This document shows positions 10,104-19,293 of a DNA stretch of 64,000 nt, piece after piece. A program made the translations under genes and the position numbers. The DNA comes from Kutzneria buriramensis (lineage in GTDB: Bacteria > Actinomycetota > Actinomycetes > Mycobacteriales > Pseudonocardiaceae): positions 245,621-309,620 of the forward strand of contig NZ_QUNO01000016.1 of the NCBI RefSeq assembly GCF_003387475.1. The letters run 5' to 3'. Numbering within the stretch: the first letter of the stretch is position 1; each line of letters begins with the position of its first letter. The notes beneath the pieces are model-generated. The model had not been told where the DNA came from. It saw only the letters and a program-made list of their open reading frames with translations, and did not search any database.

Positions 10104-11281
10104 TCCACTGTGGACCGTGGGGCCAGCAGCACCGCTGCCAGGGCAACGAGGCCCAGTCCCACCATCGTCACGCCGTAACCGACAAGGCCGAACGCCACGC
10201 CGCCGACGGCCGGTCCGACCATGCTGAACGTCGCCGTCGACAGCGACACCGCGCTGTTGACCCGGCCGCGGACGTCGGTCGGCACCACGCGCACGAGCCG
10301 GCTGCCGAACGCGATCCGCAGCGCCGGCGCGACCAGCCAGCCGATCCCGAACCCGAACGCGATCACCGGCGCCACCGGCAGGATGCCGGCCGCCGTCAGG
10401 CCGACGAACCACAACCCGCCGTGCAGGCCGATGATCGCCCGCACGGACCGGGTGCGGTGCAGGCGCTCGGCGACGAGCGACCCCAGCAATCCGCCGACCG
10501 CCTGCACGGCGACCATGAACCCCTGCCCCAGCGGCTCGGCGCGCGCCACGAAGTGGTCGGCGGTGGCGAACACACCGGCCGTCAGCACCAAGTTGAGCAC
10601 GCTCAGATAGAGCGTCATTCGCCGGAGCGTGCGGTCCTTCACCACCCAGCCCAGGCCGTCACGGATCATCGCGAGGGTTCGACGCCGTCCCGGTCCGGCA
10701 CCGGGCGCCAGCGGCGTCCTGATGAAGACCAGCAGGATTGCCGAGACCACGTAGCTCGCGGCGTCGAACGCGAACGCCCATTTCGGGCCGACCGCGACCA
10801 GTGCGCCGCCGAGCAGCGGTCCGGCCATGCCCAGCGCGAAGTCCCGCGACTGGTTCCGGGCCATGGCCCGCGCGAACAACTCCTCGCCGACCAGATCCGG
10901 CAGCGCCGCGTTCGCCGCCGAGTCGAAGACCACCGACAGCGCGCCGACCGCCAGCGCGATCAAGCACATGGACAGCAGCGAAGCCACGCCGAAAGCCGCC
11001 TGCATGGCGAGAATTCCCATCAGCACGGCTCGGCAGACGTCGGCGGCGACCATCACCAGCCGGCGATCGAACCGGTCGCCGATCACGCCGGCGTGCAAGG
11101 CGAACAACAGTCCCGAGCCGTAACCACAGACGCCCACCAGCGCGGCCGTCGGGGACTGGTGCAGAACCGTCAACGCGTACAGCGGAATCGCGAGGTAGCT
11201 GACCTGTGAGCCGAGAATGGAGCTCGCGCGTGACCACCAGTAGAGCAGGTAGTCGCCATTGCGCCAGAGAGTGGCCGTCAA
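10100..11281 (-). CDS. MFS transporter
   Basis: About 393 aa with 12 predicted hydrophobic segments and the MFS loop signature GVIGDRFDRRLVMVAAD (near residue 65), as in the drug-efflux and enterobactin-exporter-like subgroups. I place the start at a TTG (11281) just downstream of the stop of the preceding gene; a longer frame from an ATG at 11338 would overlap that gene by 53 nt and reads as non-protein-like at its N-terminus. Neither start has a convincing ribosome site, so translation may be coupled to the upstream gene. Substrate unknown. Confidence 0.8.
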   Translation of the reverse strand: MTATLWRNGDYLLYWWSRASSILGSQVSYLAIPLYALTVLHQSPTAALVGVCGYGSGLLFALHAGVIGDRFDRRLVMVAADVCRAVLMGILAMQAAFGVASLLSMCLIALAVGALSVVFDSAANAALPDLVGEELFARAMARNQSRDFALGMAGPLLGGALVAVGPKWAFAFDAASYVVSAILLVFIRTPLAPGAGPGRRRTLAMIRDGLGWVVKDRTLRRMTLYLSVLNLVLTAGVFATADHFVARAEPLGQGFMVAVQAVGGLLGSLVAERLHRTRSVRAIIGLHGGLWFVGLTAAGILPVAPVIAFGFGIGWLVAPALRIAFGSRLVRVVPTDVRGRVNSAVSLSTATFSMVGPAVGGVAFGLVGYGVTMVGLGLVALAAVLLAPRSTVD

Positions 11282-11285
11282 CGCG

Positions 11286-11687
11286 CTACTTGGCGGCCGC
11301 CGCGGTGCGGATGAAGCGGACCAGGTCCTCGATGTCATAGCCGAGCTGCTGGCCGCGCGAGGACGCCATCAGCAGGAGCTGGCCGACGATCGTCGCTCCG
11401 AAGCCGTCCCGGCCGTCCGGGGACCATTCCCAGAGTTTCTCGATGCCCAGATCCGTCATCAGCAAGCCGTGCGCGGTCCGCACCTCGTGACAGACCTCCG
11501 CCACCGCGTCCAACAGCGTCGGCGCGCTGCGAACGCAGCGCAGCCCGAACAGGCCGCCGAAGTCGTCCGGCACGCATCCCTCGGGCGGGTCGGCCTTGAT
11601 GGCGTCGTACATCGGGTCGTCGTAGTCCGGCGCCGGCCAGGACTGGGTCACGTGCAGGAGGTGGAACTCGTGGCTTGGCTCGACCAC
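11286..11687 (-). CDS. hypothetical protein upstream of MFS transporter
   Basis: A 133-aa protein that I do not recognise. It is mixed alpha/beta with LRCVRSAPTLLDAVAEVCHEVRTAHGL and GYDIEDLVRFIRTAAAAK, the latter pattern resembling a C-terminal helix of small actinobacterial hypothetical proteins. GTG at 11687 has GGAGGAGG 6 nt upstream, which decides this start over a TTG two codons earlier. Its stop lies 4 nt before the TTG start of the MFS gene, so the two are co-transcribed. Confidence 0.6.
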   Translation of the reverse strand: MVEPSHEFHLLHVTQSWPAPDYDDPMYDAIKADPPEGCVPDDFGGLFGLRCVRSAPTLLDAVAEVCHEVRTAHGLLMTDLGIEKLWEWSPDGRDGFGATIVGQLLLMASSRGQQLGYDIEDLVRFIRTAAAAK

Positions 11688-11693
11688 CGTCAA

Positions 11694-11901
11694 CCTCCTC
11701 CGCCGACCCGATCAGAAGAGGATACCGCCTGTTCAGCGTGTTGGGGGGACCTCCAACCGGGGCAGGCTCGCCATGTGATCATGTGACGGTGACCGCACCG
11801 GCTTTCCGTTGATGTGACCCGCGTCACACATCCCGGTTGAGTGGAAACCTTTACAGTGGCAGACGGCCCGCCGCCGCGACCCTCACCGAGGAGGAAAGTC
11901 G
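11694..11901. other. divergent intergenic region
   Basis: This stretch separates the minus-strand hypothetical gene and the plus-strand GH28 gene and must hold both promoters. I see no clear consensus promoter or operator. The plus-strand end has AGGAGGAAA just ahead of the GH28 ATG, a strong ribosome site. Confidence 0.4.
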
Positions 11902-13284
11902 ATGGCCGGCGCGCTCTCCCGCCGTCAGATGATGAAGCTCGGCGCCGCCGTGACCGGCGCGCTCGGGCTGGCCCCGCTGTTCGACGCCCCGGCCTGCGCG
12001 GCCAGGCACGACGTGCCGGCGCTGCCGTGGCCGGCGGCGAACGACATCGTGGCCAGCACCAAGCTGCCGACATTCCCGGACCGGACGTTCAAGGTCGCGG
12101 ACTACGGCGCGGTGGCGGACGGCAAGACGGACAACACGGCGGCCTTCGCCAAGGCGATCACGGCGGCGAACGCGGCGGGCGGCGGGCACGTGGTGGTCGC
12201 GAAGGGCACGTACGTCACGGGCGCGATCTATCTGAAGAGCAACGTTGACCTGAACCTGGCGGCCGGCGCGACGCTGGCGTTCAGCGGCGACGCCTCGAAG
12301 TACCCGACGGTCCTCACCCGCTACGAGGGCATCGAGTGCATGAACCGCTCCCCCATGATCTACGCCCACGGCGAGCACAACATCGCCGTCACGGGCAGCG
12401 GCGTGCTGGACGCGGGCGGCACGTCGTCGTGGAACAAGGGCAGCGACCGCGCCTACCTGGACGGCCTGGTGGCCAAGGGCGTGCCGCCGGAGCAGCGGAT
12501 CGTGCCGGGCTCGGGCCACGACATGCGGTCCACGTTCATCGAGCCGTACTCCTGCGACACGGTGCTGATCCAGGGCATCACGCTGAAGAACCCGATGTTC
12601 TGGCAGATCCACCCGACGCTGAGCAAGAACGTGACGGTCGACGGCGTCACCACCGACGCGAGCACGGCTCACTCCAACACCGACGGCTGCGATCCCGAGT
12701 CCTGCGACCACGTGGTGATCAGCAACTGCACCCTCGGCGCGCACGACGACAACATCGCCATCAAGTCGGGTCGTGACGCCGACGGCCGGCGGATCAACGT
12801 GCCGTCACAGAACATCGTCGTGGTCAACTGCACGATGAACGGCAACTGGGGCGCGATCACCTGCGGCAGCGAGATCACCGGCGGCGTGCGCAACGTGTAC
12901 GCATACAAGATCAAGGTGGTCGGCGCGACGAAATTCGCCCTCTACGTCAAGTCGAACACCCTGCGCGGCGGCTTCGCCCAGAACATCAACCTGGACACCG
13001 TGAGCGGCACGTTCGATCGTGACATCGCCTTCGTGACGATGACCTACAACGGCCAGACCGGCAACTTCCCGCCGAAGTTCGGACCGCTCAGCATCACCAA
13101 CAGTTCCAGCACCAAGGTCAACGGCAAGGCCTTCGACGTCAGCGGCCTGTCCAACGACCACATCGCCGGCCTCACCGTGACGAACTGCGCGTTCAACGGC
13201 GTCTCCGACACGTCCAACACACTGTCCAACATAGACGGTCGGAAGTTCACCGGCGTCACCGTGAACGGCAAAAAGGTGGGGTAA
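11902..13284 (+). CDS. secreted glycoside hydrolase family 28 (polygalacturonase-type)
   Basis: A 460-aa exported pectin-degrading enzyme with a right-handed beta-helix. The N-terminus carries a Tat-like signal (SRRQMMKLGAAVTGALGLA). GH28 features are visible in order: FKVADYGAVADGKTDNTAAF near residue 55, then NTDGCDPESC, HDDNIAIKSGRD and a region equivalent to the GHG motif that here reads TCGSEITGG, followed by YAYKIKV (RIK equivalent). The NTD and DD acids of the catalytic centre are present; the changed GHG motif suggests an exo-acting or rhamnogalacturonan-type specificity. AGGAGG precedes the ATG. No linked pectin uptake genes. Confidence 0.92.
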   Translation: MAGALSRRQMMKLGAAVTGALGLAPLFDAPACAARHDVPALPWPAANDIVASTKLPTFPDRTFKVADYGAVADGKTDNTAAFAKAITAANAAGGGHVVVAKGTYVTGAIYLKSNVDLNLAAGATLAFSGDASKYPTVLTRYEGIECMNRSPMIYAHGEHNIAVTGSGVLDAGGTSSWNKGSDRAYLDGLVAKGVPPEQRIVPGSGHDMRSTFIEPYSCDTVLIQGITLKNPMFWQIHPTLSKNVTVDGVTTDASTAHSNTDGCDPESCDHVVISNCTLGAHDDNIAIKSGRDADGRRINVPSQNIVVVNCTMNGNWGAITCGSEITGGVRNVYAYKIKVVGATKFALYVKSNTLRGGFAQNINLDTVSGTFDRDIAFVTMTYNGQTGNFPPKFGPLSITNSSSTKVNGKAFDVSGLSNDHIAGLTVTNCAFNGVSDTSNTLSNIDGRKFTGVTVNGKKVG

Positions 13285-13291
13285 TCACAGT

Positions 13292-13326
13292 TTCTGCGCT
13301 GCTAGCGTCGAAAGACCAGCGCAGAA
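13292..13326. terminator. hairpin between GH28 and GNAT operon
   Basis: TTCTGCGCTG and CAGCGCAGAA form a perfect 10-bp stem with a 15-nt loop, beginning 8 nt after the GH28 stop and ending 12 nt before the GTG start of the GNAT gene. There is no T-run, so it may terminate GH28 transcription weakly or act as a leader structure for the following operon. Confidence 0.5.
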
Positions 13327-13338
13327 CGGGGTTCACGC

Positions 13339-14460
13339 GTGTTCGACACGGCCGATCAGTCGGATGTGCCGCAACTGTTGCGGCTGTATCGACGAGTCTA
13401 CGGGGCGAGCTATTCGCTGCCCCTGGGCACCGACCCGGTGGTGATGTCCGCCGAGATCGCGTCGGCGGGCACCATCTGGCTGGTGGCAAGGCATCCGGCC
13501 GACGGCGTGGTGGCGTCGATCATCGCCACCGTCGATCCGCACGATCGGCTGGGCAAGGTGCAGGGCATGGTCGTGGACCCCGCGCACCGGGGCGCCGGCA
13601 TCGCCCGCCGGATCCTCGCCGCCCTGGCCGAGCGGGTGCTGGCCGGCGGTGAGGTCGACTCGGTCTACGCCACCGCCCGCACGACCACCGTTGCGCCGCA
13701 ACATACGTTCCTCGGCAACGGGTTCCACCCGATGGGCGTGTTCCCGAACCTGCGGCGGTCGGACCGGCACGAGACGATGGTGCTGCTGGCCCGCTACCGC
13801 GACGGCGTGCTCGACCGGCGCATCCCGGTGGAGCGCGTGCCGTCCGGGCTGGCCGGCCTGATCGACGCGACCGCCGCACAGGTCGGCTGGCCCGATCCGC
13901 CGGAGGTCGTGCCCGGGCCGGATCAGCCGTCACCGCCGTGCACCGATCCGCCGACCGCCGAGCTGGTGGACGCTCCGCGGTTCGTCCTCGACCGGTTCCA
14001 GGAGCGGATCGCGGACCCGGTGCGGCGGTTCTATCCCTTCCACACGCCGAACATGATGCTCGTCGACACCGATTACGAGTTGTACGTCCACCTGAGCCGC
14101 CGGGACGGCTACTGCGCGCTCGTCGCGGCGGCGCCACGGCCGATGGCGGTCGCCGAGCACCTCGACCAGACCATCCGGCAGCTCACCGATCTCGGAGCGA
14201 TGTACGTCGAGACGCTGGTTCCGCTGCACGCGTTCGCCGAGCTGTCGGTGCTGCTGACGCGGGGCTTCATTCCGGCCGCGCTGTACCCGGCGATGCGCCG
14301 CGACGGCGACGGTTTCCGCGATTACGTGGTGATGGCCCGGACCGTGCAGCCGCTGGACTTCCGCGGCCTGGCCATCGACGCCGCCTTCCGGCCGTTCACC
14401 GAGCAGTACATCCAGGCCTGGACGCAGCAGTACCTCAACACCCACGGGGTCTACCGATGA
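13339..14460 (+). CDS. GNAT-family acetyltransferase, first gene of the Lux-like operon
   Basis: A 373-aa protein. The N-terminal half is a GNAT fold with the acetyl-CoA loop VDPAHRGAGIARRILAAL (near residue 80) and a late strand FHPMGVFPNL. The C-terminal half (about 200-373) is a second, GNAT-like module without a clear CoA loop, ending LTRGFIPAALYPAM, a pattern found in two-domain acyltransferases. The GTG start has no strong ribosome site. Its stop overlaps the LuxE-like start (ATGA). The neighbours activate and reduce acyl groups, so an N- or O-acyltransfer step in that pathway is plausible but unproven. Confidence 0.75.
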   Translation: MFDTADQSDVPQLLRLYRRVYGASYSLPLGTDPVVMSAEIASAGTIWLVARHPADGVVASIIATVDPHDRLGKVQGMVVDPAHRGAGIARRILAALAERVLAGGEVDSVYATARTTTVAPQHTFLGNGFHPMGVFPNLRRSDRHETMVLLARYRDGVLDRRIPVERVPSGLAGLIDATAAQVGWPDPPEVVPGPDQPSPPCTDPPTAELVDAPRFVLDRFQERIADPVRRFYPFHTPNMMLVDTDYELYVHLSRRDGYCALVAAAPRPMAVAEHLDQTIRQLTDLGAMYVETLVPLHAFAELSVLLTRGFIPAALYPAMRRDGDGFRDYVVMARTVQPLDFRGLAIDAAFRPFTEQYIQAWTQQYLNTHGVYR

Positions 14461-15596
14461 ACCTGCTCTCCGACCCGGTCACCGTGCCGGATCCGGTCGC
14501 GCTGGCCGACGTGCAGCGGCTGTGCGACATCGCCGACGGCTACACCCACGACGACGGGCTGTTCCTGCGGGCCATGACCGAGTCGAACGCCTGGCACGCC
14601 GCGAGGTCGCCGTTCTTCCGTTCCCTGGTCGGGGATCTCGGCCCGCTGACGCGTCTCGAGGACCAGCCCTTCGTGCACGCCGACTTCTTCAAGATGCACG
14701 AGATCGTGTCGGTGTCGGACAAGGACGTCACCGCGCATCTGACGTCGTCCGGCACCACCGGTCAGAAGTCGCAGATGTTCTTCGACGCCTTCACGATCGG
14801 CGCCGGCCGGCGGATGGTGGCGCGGCTGTTCGAGCACAACGGCTGGATCGACGACGAGCCCGTCAACTACCTGCTCTACCACTACCAGCCGCAACCCGGG
14901 CTGTCCCTCGGCACGTCCGCCACCGGCCAGCTGACCTGCCAGTTCGCGCCCGTCAACGCCATCGAGTACGGGCTGCCGAACACCGGCTCCGGCCACGAGT
15001 TCGACCCGTTCGGCTGCGTCCGGGCGCTGCTGCGGTTCGCCGAGGAGGGCCGCCCCGTACGGATCTTCGGCTTCCCCGCGTTCCTGGCGTTCACGCTGGA
15101 CCGCATGCGGGACATGGGGTTGCCGCCGATCGAGCTGTCGCCGCGATCGCTGGTGCTGTTCGGCGGCGGCTGGAAGGGCAACGCCGACAAACAGGTCGGC
15201 AAGGCCGAGCTGTACCGGCGGATCACCGACCGGCTCGGCATCCCGGACGAGCGGATCCGGGACGGCTTCGGCTCGGTCGAGCACTCGGTGCCGTACTTCG
15301 AGTGCGTGCGGCACAACCTGCACGTGCCGAGCTGGTCGCGGGTGCTGATCCGGTCCGTTCGCACGCTGGAACCGCTGCCGTACGGGGAAAGGGGTTACCT
15401 CCAGTTCCTGTCGCCGTACATCACCTCGGTGCCGGCGCAGAGCGTGCTGATGGGCGATCTGGCCTCGCTGCACCCCGCCGAGGAGTGCGGTTGCGGCCTG
15501 CCCACGCCGTGGTTCGTGGTGCACGGCCGCGCCGGCGTCAGCCGCAACCGCAGCTGCGCGATCGCCGCCGCCGAGATGCTCAAGGGACGGTCCTGA
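14457..15596 (+). CDS. LuxE-like acyl-protein synthetase
   Basis: A 379-aa member of the LuxE/acyl-protein synthetase family, which forms acyl-AMP and passes the acyl group to a cysteine, feeding a LuxC-type reductase. The ATP-binding motif HLTSSGTTGQKSQMFFD lies near residue 95; IFGFPAFLAFTL and LVLFGGGWKG follow, and near the C-terminus is EECGCGLPTPWF, which has the cysteines expected at the acyl-acceptor end. The start overlaps the GNAT stop by 4 nt. The next gene starts inside this gene's stop (TGATG). There is no luciferase or LuxD in the operon. Confidence 0.88.
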   Translation: MNLLSDPVTVPDPVALADVQRLCDIADGYTHDDGLFLRAMTESNAWHAARSPFFRSLVGDLGPLTRLEDQPFVHADFFKMHEIVSVSDKDVTAHLTSSGTTGQKSQMFFDAFTIGAGRRMVARLFEHNGWIDDEPVNYLLYHYQPQPGLSLGTSATGQLTCQFAPVNAIEYGLPNTGSGHEFDPFGCVRALLRFAEEGRPVRIFGFPAFLAFTLDRMRDMGLPPIELSPRSLVLFGGGWKGNADKQVGKAELYRRITDRLGIPDERIRDGFGSVEHSVPYFECVRHNLHVPSWSRVLIRSVRTLEPLPYGERGYLQFLSPYITSVPAQSVLMGDLASLHPAEECGCGLPTPWFVVHGRAGVSRNRSCAIAAAEMLKGRS

Positions 15597-18070
15597 TGCA
15601 CTACTGGCAAGGGGAGACGGTCGACGACGAGGCCGCCGGCAAGCTGCTGGACACGCTGGCCGAGTGCGCCCAGGAGGTGCTGACGGGTCGGCCGCTCAGC
15701 CCACTCGTCGTGCTGTCGGCCTGTGCCCGCCTCGGCCGGGACCTCGCCGGCGGCCCGGTTCGAGACCGGCTTGCTGCCCGGTTGCGGGAGTGGGAGCTGC
15801 CCGCCGACGAGATCGACCGGACGTTCCGCGATCTCGCCAAGGCGCTGGACCGGGAGGCGTTGGAACAGAAGGTCGTCCGCGAGCTCGGCGGCCTCGATCC
15901 GGCCCGCCTGGCCCGGTTCGACCTGCGGCGGCCCGTGTTCGAGGCGTGGGTGCCGGTGGGTCTGCTCGTGCACTTCGCGCCCGGCAACGCACCGGCGGCG
16001 GGGGCGCTGAGCGCGATCGAGGGGCTGCTCGCCGGCAACCTCAACGTGATCAAGACCAGCGGCGACGACTCGTCGTTCACGGCGGAACTGCTGGCCGAAC
16101 TCGCCTCGCACGACCGGACCGGCGCGATCGCGGCACGGCTGATCGTGCTGCGCTGTCCGTCCAGCCGACGGGACTGGCTGGAACGCATGTGCGCGCCCGC
16201 CGATGCCGTCGCCGCGTGGGGCGGCGAGGAGGCGCTCGCCGCCGTCGCCGAGCTGCTGCCGCCCGGCTGTCGGCTCGTCGACTGGGGTCCGAAGCTCTCC
16301 TTCGCCTATCTCACCGCCGATTCCTGGTCGTCGCCGGACGAGCTGCGCGCCGTCGCGGATGACGTGTGCCGGCTCGACCAGCAGGCCTGTTCCAGCCCGC
16401 AGGTGATCTACCTCGACACCGACTCAGCCGAGGAGGTATTCGCGTTCGCCGACCGGTTCGCCGCGGTGCTGGCCGCGGTGTCGCCGGACGTGCAGCGGCG
16501 CGAGCCAAGTGACGCGGAGTGGGCGGAGATCACCAACACCGTCGTGGTGACCGGGCTGGAGGAACACCTCGGCCTGACCAGGGTCGTCGCCGATCCAGCG
16601 GGCGGCTGGCGGGTGCTCGCCGACGTCCGATCCGCGCTACGGGCCTCGCCGCTCTATCGCACGGTGTGGGTGAAGCCCTTGCCCCGCAACTTGATCGCCG
16701 CCACGCTGCGCCCGATGCGCCGATACCTCCAGACCGTCGGGCTCGGCGCCTCGCGCCGGGACACCGCCGCGCTGGCCCGGCTGCTGGTCGGCATCGGCGT
16801 GCAGCGGGTGACCGTGCCCGGCGAGATGCTGTCCAGCTACGACGGCGAGCCGCACGACGGCGTGTACGCCATGCAGCGCTACAGCCGCCGGGTGGACGTC
16901 CAACTGGACGACCGCTTCCGCACCGACGCGTGCCTGGACGACCTCATCGGCACCCGGCAGCTCGACGCGCCGGACGTGCCCGTCACCACCAAGGCCGAGT
17001 TCGAGCGGTTGCAGGACGACATCAGCCGGGCCGAGGTCTTCTTCCGCAGCGGCGGCAGCACCGGCGCGCCCAAGCTGTCGGCGTTCAGCTGGGACGACTA
17101 CCACGAGCACATGCGGTTCACCGCCGAGGGGCTGCTGGCCGCCGGCCTCGACCCGCGATCCGACCGGGTGATGAACCTGTTCTTCGGCGGCCACCTCTAC
17201 GGCGGCTTCCCCAGCTTCTTCTCCACCCTCGAGGCGCTGCGGGCCGTGCAGTTCCCGATGGCCGCCCAGCCGCACATGCACCGGGACGTCGCCCGGTCCA
17301 TTGTGGACAACCGGGTGGACACGCTGGTCGGCATGCCCAGCTACCTGCTGCGCATGTTCGACGAGGCCGGCGACATCCTCGGCGCGCACGGCGGCGTGCG
17401 GAAGATCTTCTACGGCGGCGAGCACTTCGGCGAGCGGCAGCGCCGGCGGCTGACCGAGGACTTCGGCGTCGAGGTGATCCGGTCTGCCTGCTACGGCAGC
17501 GTGGACGCCGGCCCGCTCGGCTACCAGTGCGAGCACTCCCCCGCCCGCGTGCACCACATGCTCACCGGCCTGCACACGGTGGAGATCGTCGATCCGGTGG
17601 ACGGCGTGGGACGGCTGGTGATCACCTCGCACACCCGACGCGGGCAGCGCCTGGAGCGGTACGAGATCGGCGACCTCGGGCGCTGGCTCGACGACGACTG
17701 CCCGTGCGGGCGGCGCACTCCCCGGTTCGAGCTGCTCGGCCGGACCGGCGACGTGTTCCGCAGCGGCGGCCACTTCCTCAACTACCGGCGGCTCGTCGCC
17801 GTCGTCGAGGACACGCTGGACTACACCGGCGCCGTGCAGGCCGTGCTCACCGAGGACGAGCGGTTCGAGCACCTCACCGTCCGCGTCACCGAGCAGTTCG
17901 ACGACGGCGTCCGCCGCATTCTGGACGGCTACCCCGATCTGCGGATCGTCGTCGAACGCGACCGACAGCTCCAACTGCACGTCGAGGTGCTGCCGGTCGA
18001 GGAGTTCGAGCACACCGCCGCCAGCGGCAAGCTACTGACCGTCGTCGACCGCCGGACCAGGAACATCTGA
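15596..18070 (+). CDS. LuxC-like acyl reductase fused to an AMP-forming ligase domain
   Basis: An 824-aa two-part protein. Residues about 1-400 are a LuxC/aldehyde-dehydrogenase-type acyl reductase: FAPGNAPAAGALSAIEGLL, then GEEALAA and the catalytic-cysteine segment LDQQACSSPQV. Residues about 410-824 resemble phenylacetate-CoA-ligase/LuxE-type ANL enzymes: FFRSGGSTGAPKLSAFSWDD, IFYGGEHFGERQ, YEIGDLGRWL and a cysteine pair CPCGRRTPRFELLGR. In bioluminescence the reductase and synthetase are separate proteins, so a natural fusion is notable. TGATG coupling to the LuxE-like gene and to the next ligase suggests a fixed complex. The product is probably an aldehyde or alcohol; the substrate is unknown. 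Confidence 0.88.
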   Translation: MHYWQGETVDDEAAGKLLDTLAECAQEVLTGRPLSPLVVLSACARLGRDLAGGPVRDRLAARLREWELPADEIDRTFRDLAKALDREALEQKVVRELGGLDPARLARFDLRRPVFEAWVPVGLLVHFAPGNAPAAGALSAIEGLLAGNLNVIKTSGDDSSFTAELLAELASHDRTGAIAARLIVLRCPSSRRDWLERMCAPADAVAAWGGEEALAAVAELLPPGCRLVDWGPKLSFAYLTADSWSSPDELRAVADDVCRLDQQACSSPQVIYLDTDSAEEVFAFADRFAAVLAAVSPDVQRREPSDAEWAEITNTVVVTGLEEHLGLTRVVADPAGGWRVLADVRSALRASPLYRTVWVKPLPRNLIAATLRPMRRYLQTVGLGASRRDTAALARLLVGIGVQRVTVPGEMLSSYDGEPHDGVYAMQRYSRRVDVQLDDRFRTDACLDDLIGTRQLDAPDVPVTTKAEFERLQDDISRAEVFFRSGGSTGAPKLSAFSWDDYHEHMRFTAEGLLAAGLDPRSDRVMNLFFGGHLYGGFPSFFSTLEALRAVQFPMAAQPHMHRDVARSIVDNRVDTLVGMPSYLLRMFDEAGDILGAHGGVRKIFYGGEHFGERQRRRLTEDFGVEVIRSACYGSVDAGPLGYQCEHSPARVHHMLTGLHTVEIVDPVDGVGRLVITSHTRRGQRLERYEIGDLGRWLDDDCPCGRRTPRFELLGRTGDVFRSGGHFLNYRRLVAVVEDTLDYTGAVQAVLTEDERFEHLTVRVTEQFDDGVRRILDGYPDLRIVVERDRQLQLHVEVLPVEEFEHTAASGKLLTVVDRRTRNI

Positions 18071-19293
18071 TGCTCACTGAACTTGTCGCCTATGCGCGGG
18101 AGAATTCGCCGTACTACAAGGAGCTCTACGCCGGCCTGCCGCCGGTGCCGGAGCTGGCGGACCTTCCGATCGTCGATCACGCCACCTATTGGGCGGCCAA
18201 CTCGTTGCACGACAACACCTTGCTCACCGGCGAGGTCACCGACGGCATGGTGTTCAAAACCGGCGGCACGACGAGCGCGCCGCGGGTGTCGGTGTACACC
18301 CGGGCCGAGTGGCGGGACATGGTCACGACGTTCGCCACCGGGCTGCCCGCCGCCGGCGTTCGTTCCGGCGACCGTGTGGCGAATCTGTTCTATGCCGGCG
18401 AGCTGTATTCCAGCTTCATCTTCACGTTGAACCTGTTGCAGGAGGCGGCGGTCGACACTGTGCAGCTGCCCATCGCCGGCAGCGCCCCCGCCGACTTCTC
18501 CGTCCGCGCGATGAAGGAGTTCGCCGCTACCGTCGTGGCCGCGCCGCCTACCTCGCTCTGTCAGCTGGCCCAGCACGTGCTCGACACCGTGGGATTGCTG
18601 CCTGCGGTGCGGGTGGTTCTGTTCAGCGGCGAGTCGTTCTACGGCGACCAGCGGGCGCTGCTCGCCGCCGCGTTCCCCAACGCCGTCGTCCGTTCCATCG
18701 GGTACGCCAGCGTCGACGGCGGCGCGCTGGGCGCACCCGTTGCCGACTCGACGGATTCCCGTGTGCACCGGGCCTTTGGCCCTAGCCGGATCCTGGAGAT
18801 CGTCGATCCCGAGACCGGCGCGGCGGTGACGGCTGCGGGAGTCGCCGGACGGGTTGTGGTGACCGACCTGTCACGGCGGCTTCAGCCGGTGATTCGGTAT
18901 CCGGTGGGAGATCTCGCCGAGTGGGTCGACCGTGATGCCGGTGTCTTCCGGCTGCTCGGGCGGTCCGATGAAGGTGCCCGGGTAGGGCCGGTGACCGTCT
19001 ACTTGGACGATTTGCGGGATGTTGTGGAGCAGGTGGTCGGGGCGGTCAGCGGCATGCAGGTCGTGCTGCGGCGGGTCGACGCCAAGGACCAGTTGGTGGT
19101 TCGAGTCGTGACCGCTGAGGGGATCGACGCCAGGGCGATCGGGGCGCGTCTGGACCAGGTGCGGCCGATGTTCGCCGACCACGTGCGACGAGGCCTCATC
19201 CAGCCGCTCGCCGTCGAGGCTGTGCGGACGGGGGATCTCGTGACGAATCCCCGGACGGGCAAGCTCATCCGGCTGGTCGACGAGCGGGGCTAA
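18070..19293 (+). CDS. phenylacetate-CoA-ligase-like AMP-forming enzyme
   Basis: A 407-aa stand-alone ANL-type protein related to the C-terminal part of the preceding fusion. It has FKTGGTTSAPRVSVYT (P-loop, near residue 63), VVLFSGESFYGDQ and YPVGDLAEWVD, then LLGRSDEGARVG and a small C-terminal ACT-like domain. The cysteine pair seen in the fusion partner is missing, suggesting a different acyl acceptor or a regulatory role. It starts inside the stop of the preceding gene (TGATG) and its stop overlaps the convergent heme-domain gene. Confidence 0.82.
   Translation: MLTELVAYARENSPYYKELYAGLPPVPELADLPIVDHATYWAANSLHDNTLLTGEVTDGMVFKTGGTTSAPRVSVYTRAEWRDMVTTFATGLPAAGVRSGDRVANLFYAGELYSSFIFTLNLLQEAAVDTVQLPIAGSAPADFSVRAMKEFAATVVAAPPTSLCQLAQHVLDTVGLLPAVRVVLFSGESFYGDQRALLAAAFPNAVVRSIGYASVDGGALGAPVADSTDSRVHRAFGPSRILEIVDPETGAAVTAAGVAGRVVVTDLSRRLQPVIRYPVGDLAEWVDRDAGVFRLLGRSDEGARVGPVTVYLDDLRDVVEQVVGAVSGMQVVLRRVDAKDQLVVRVVTAEGIDARAIGARLDQVRPMFADHVRRGLIQPLAVEAVRTGDLVTNPRTGKLIRLVDERG

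Noticed and set aside
13339..19293. Bioluminescence operon
   Set aside because: LuxC- and LuxE-like enzymes are present but there is no luciferase pair and no LuxD here. The luciferase-like proteins at 43-46 kb belong to the natural-product class and are 25 kb away in another unit.
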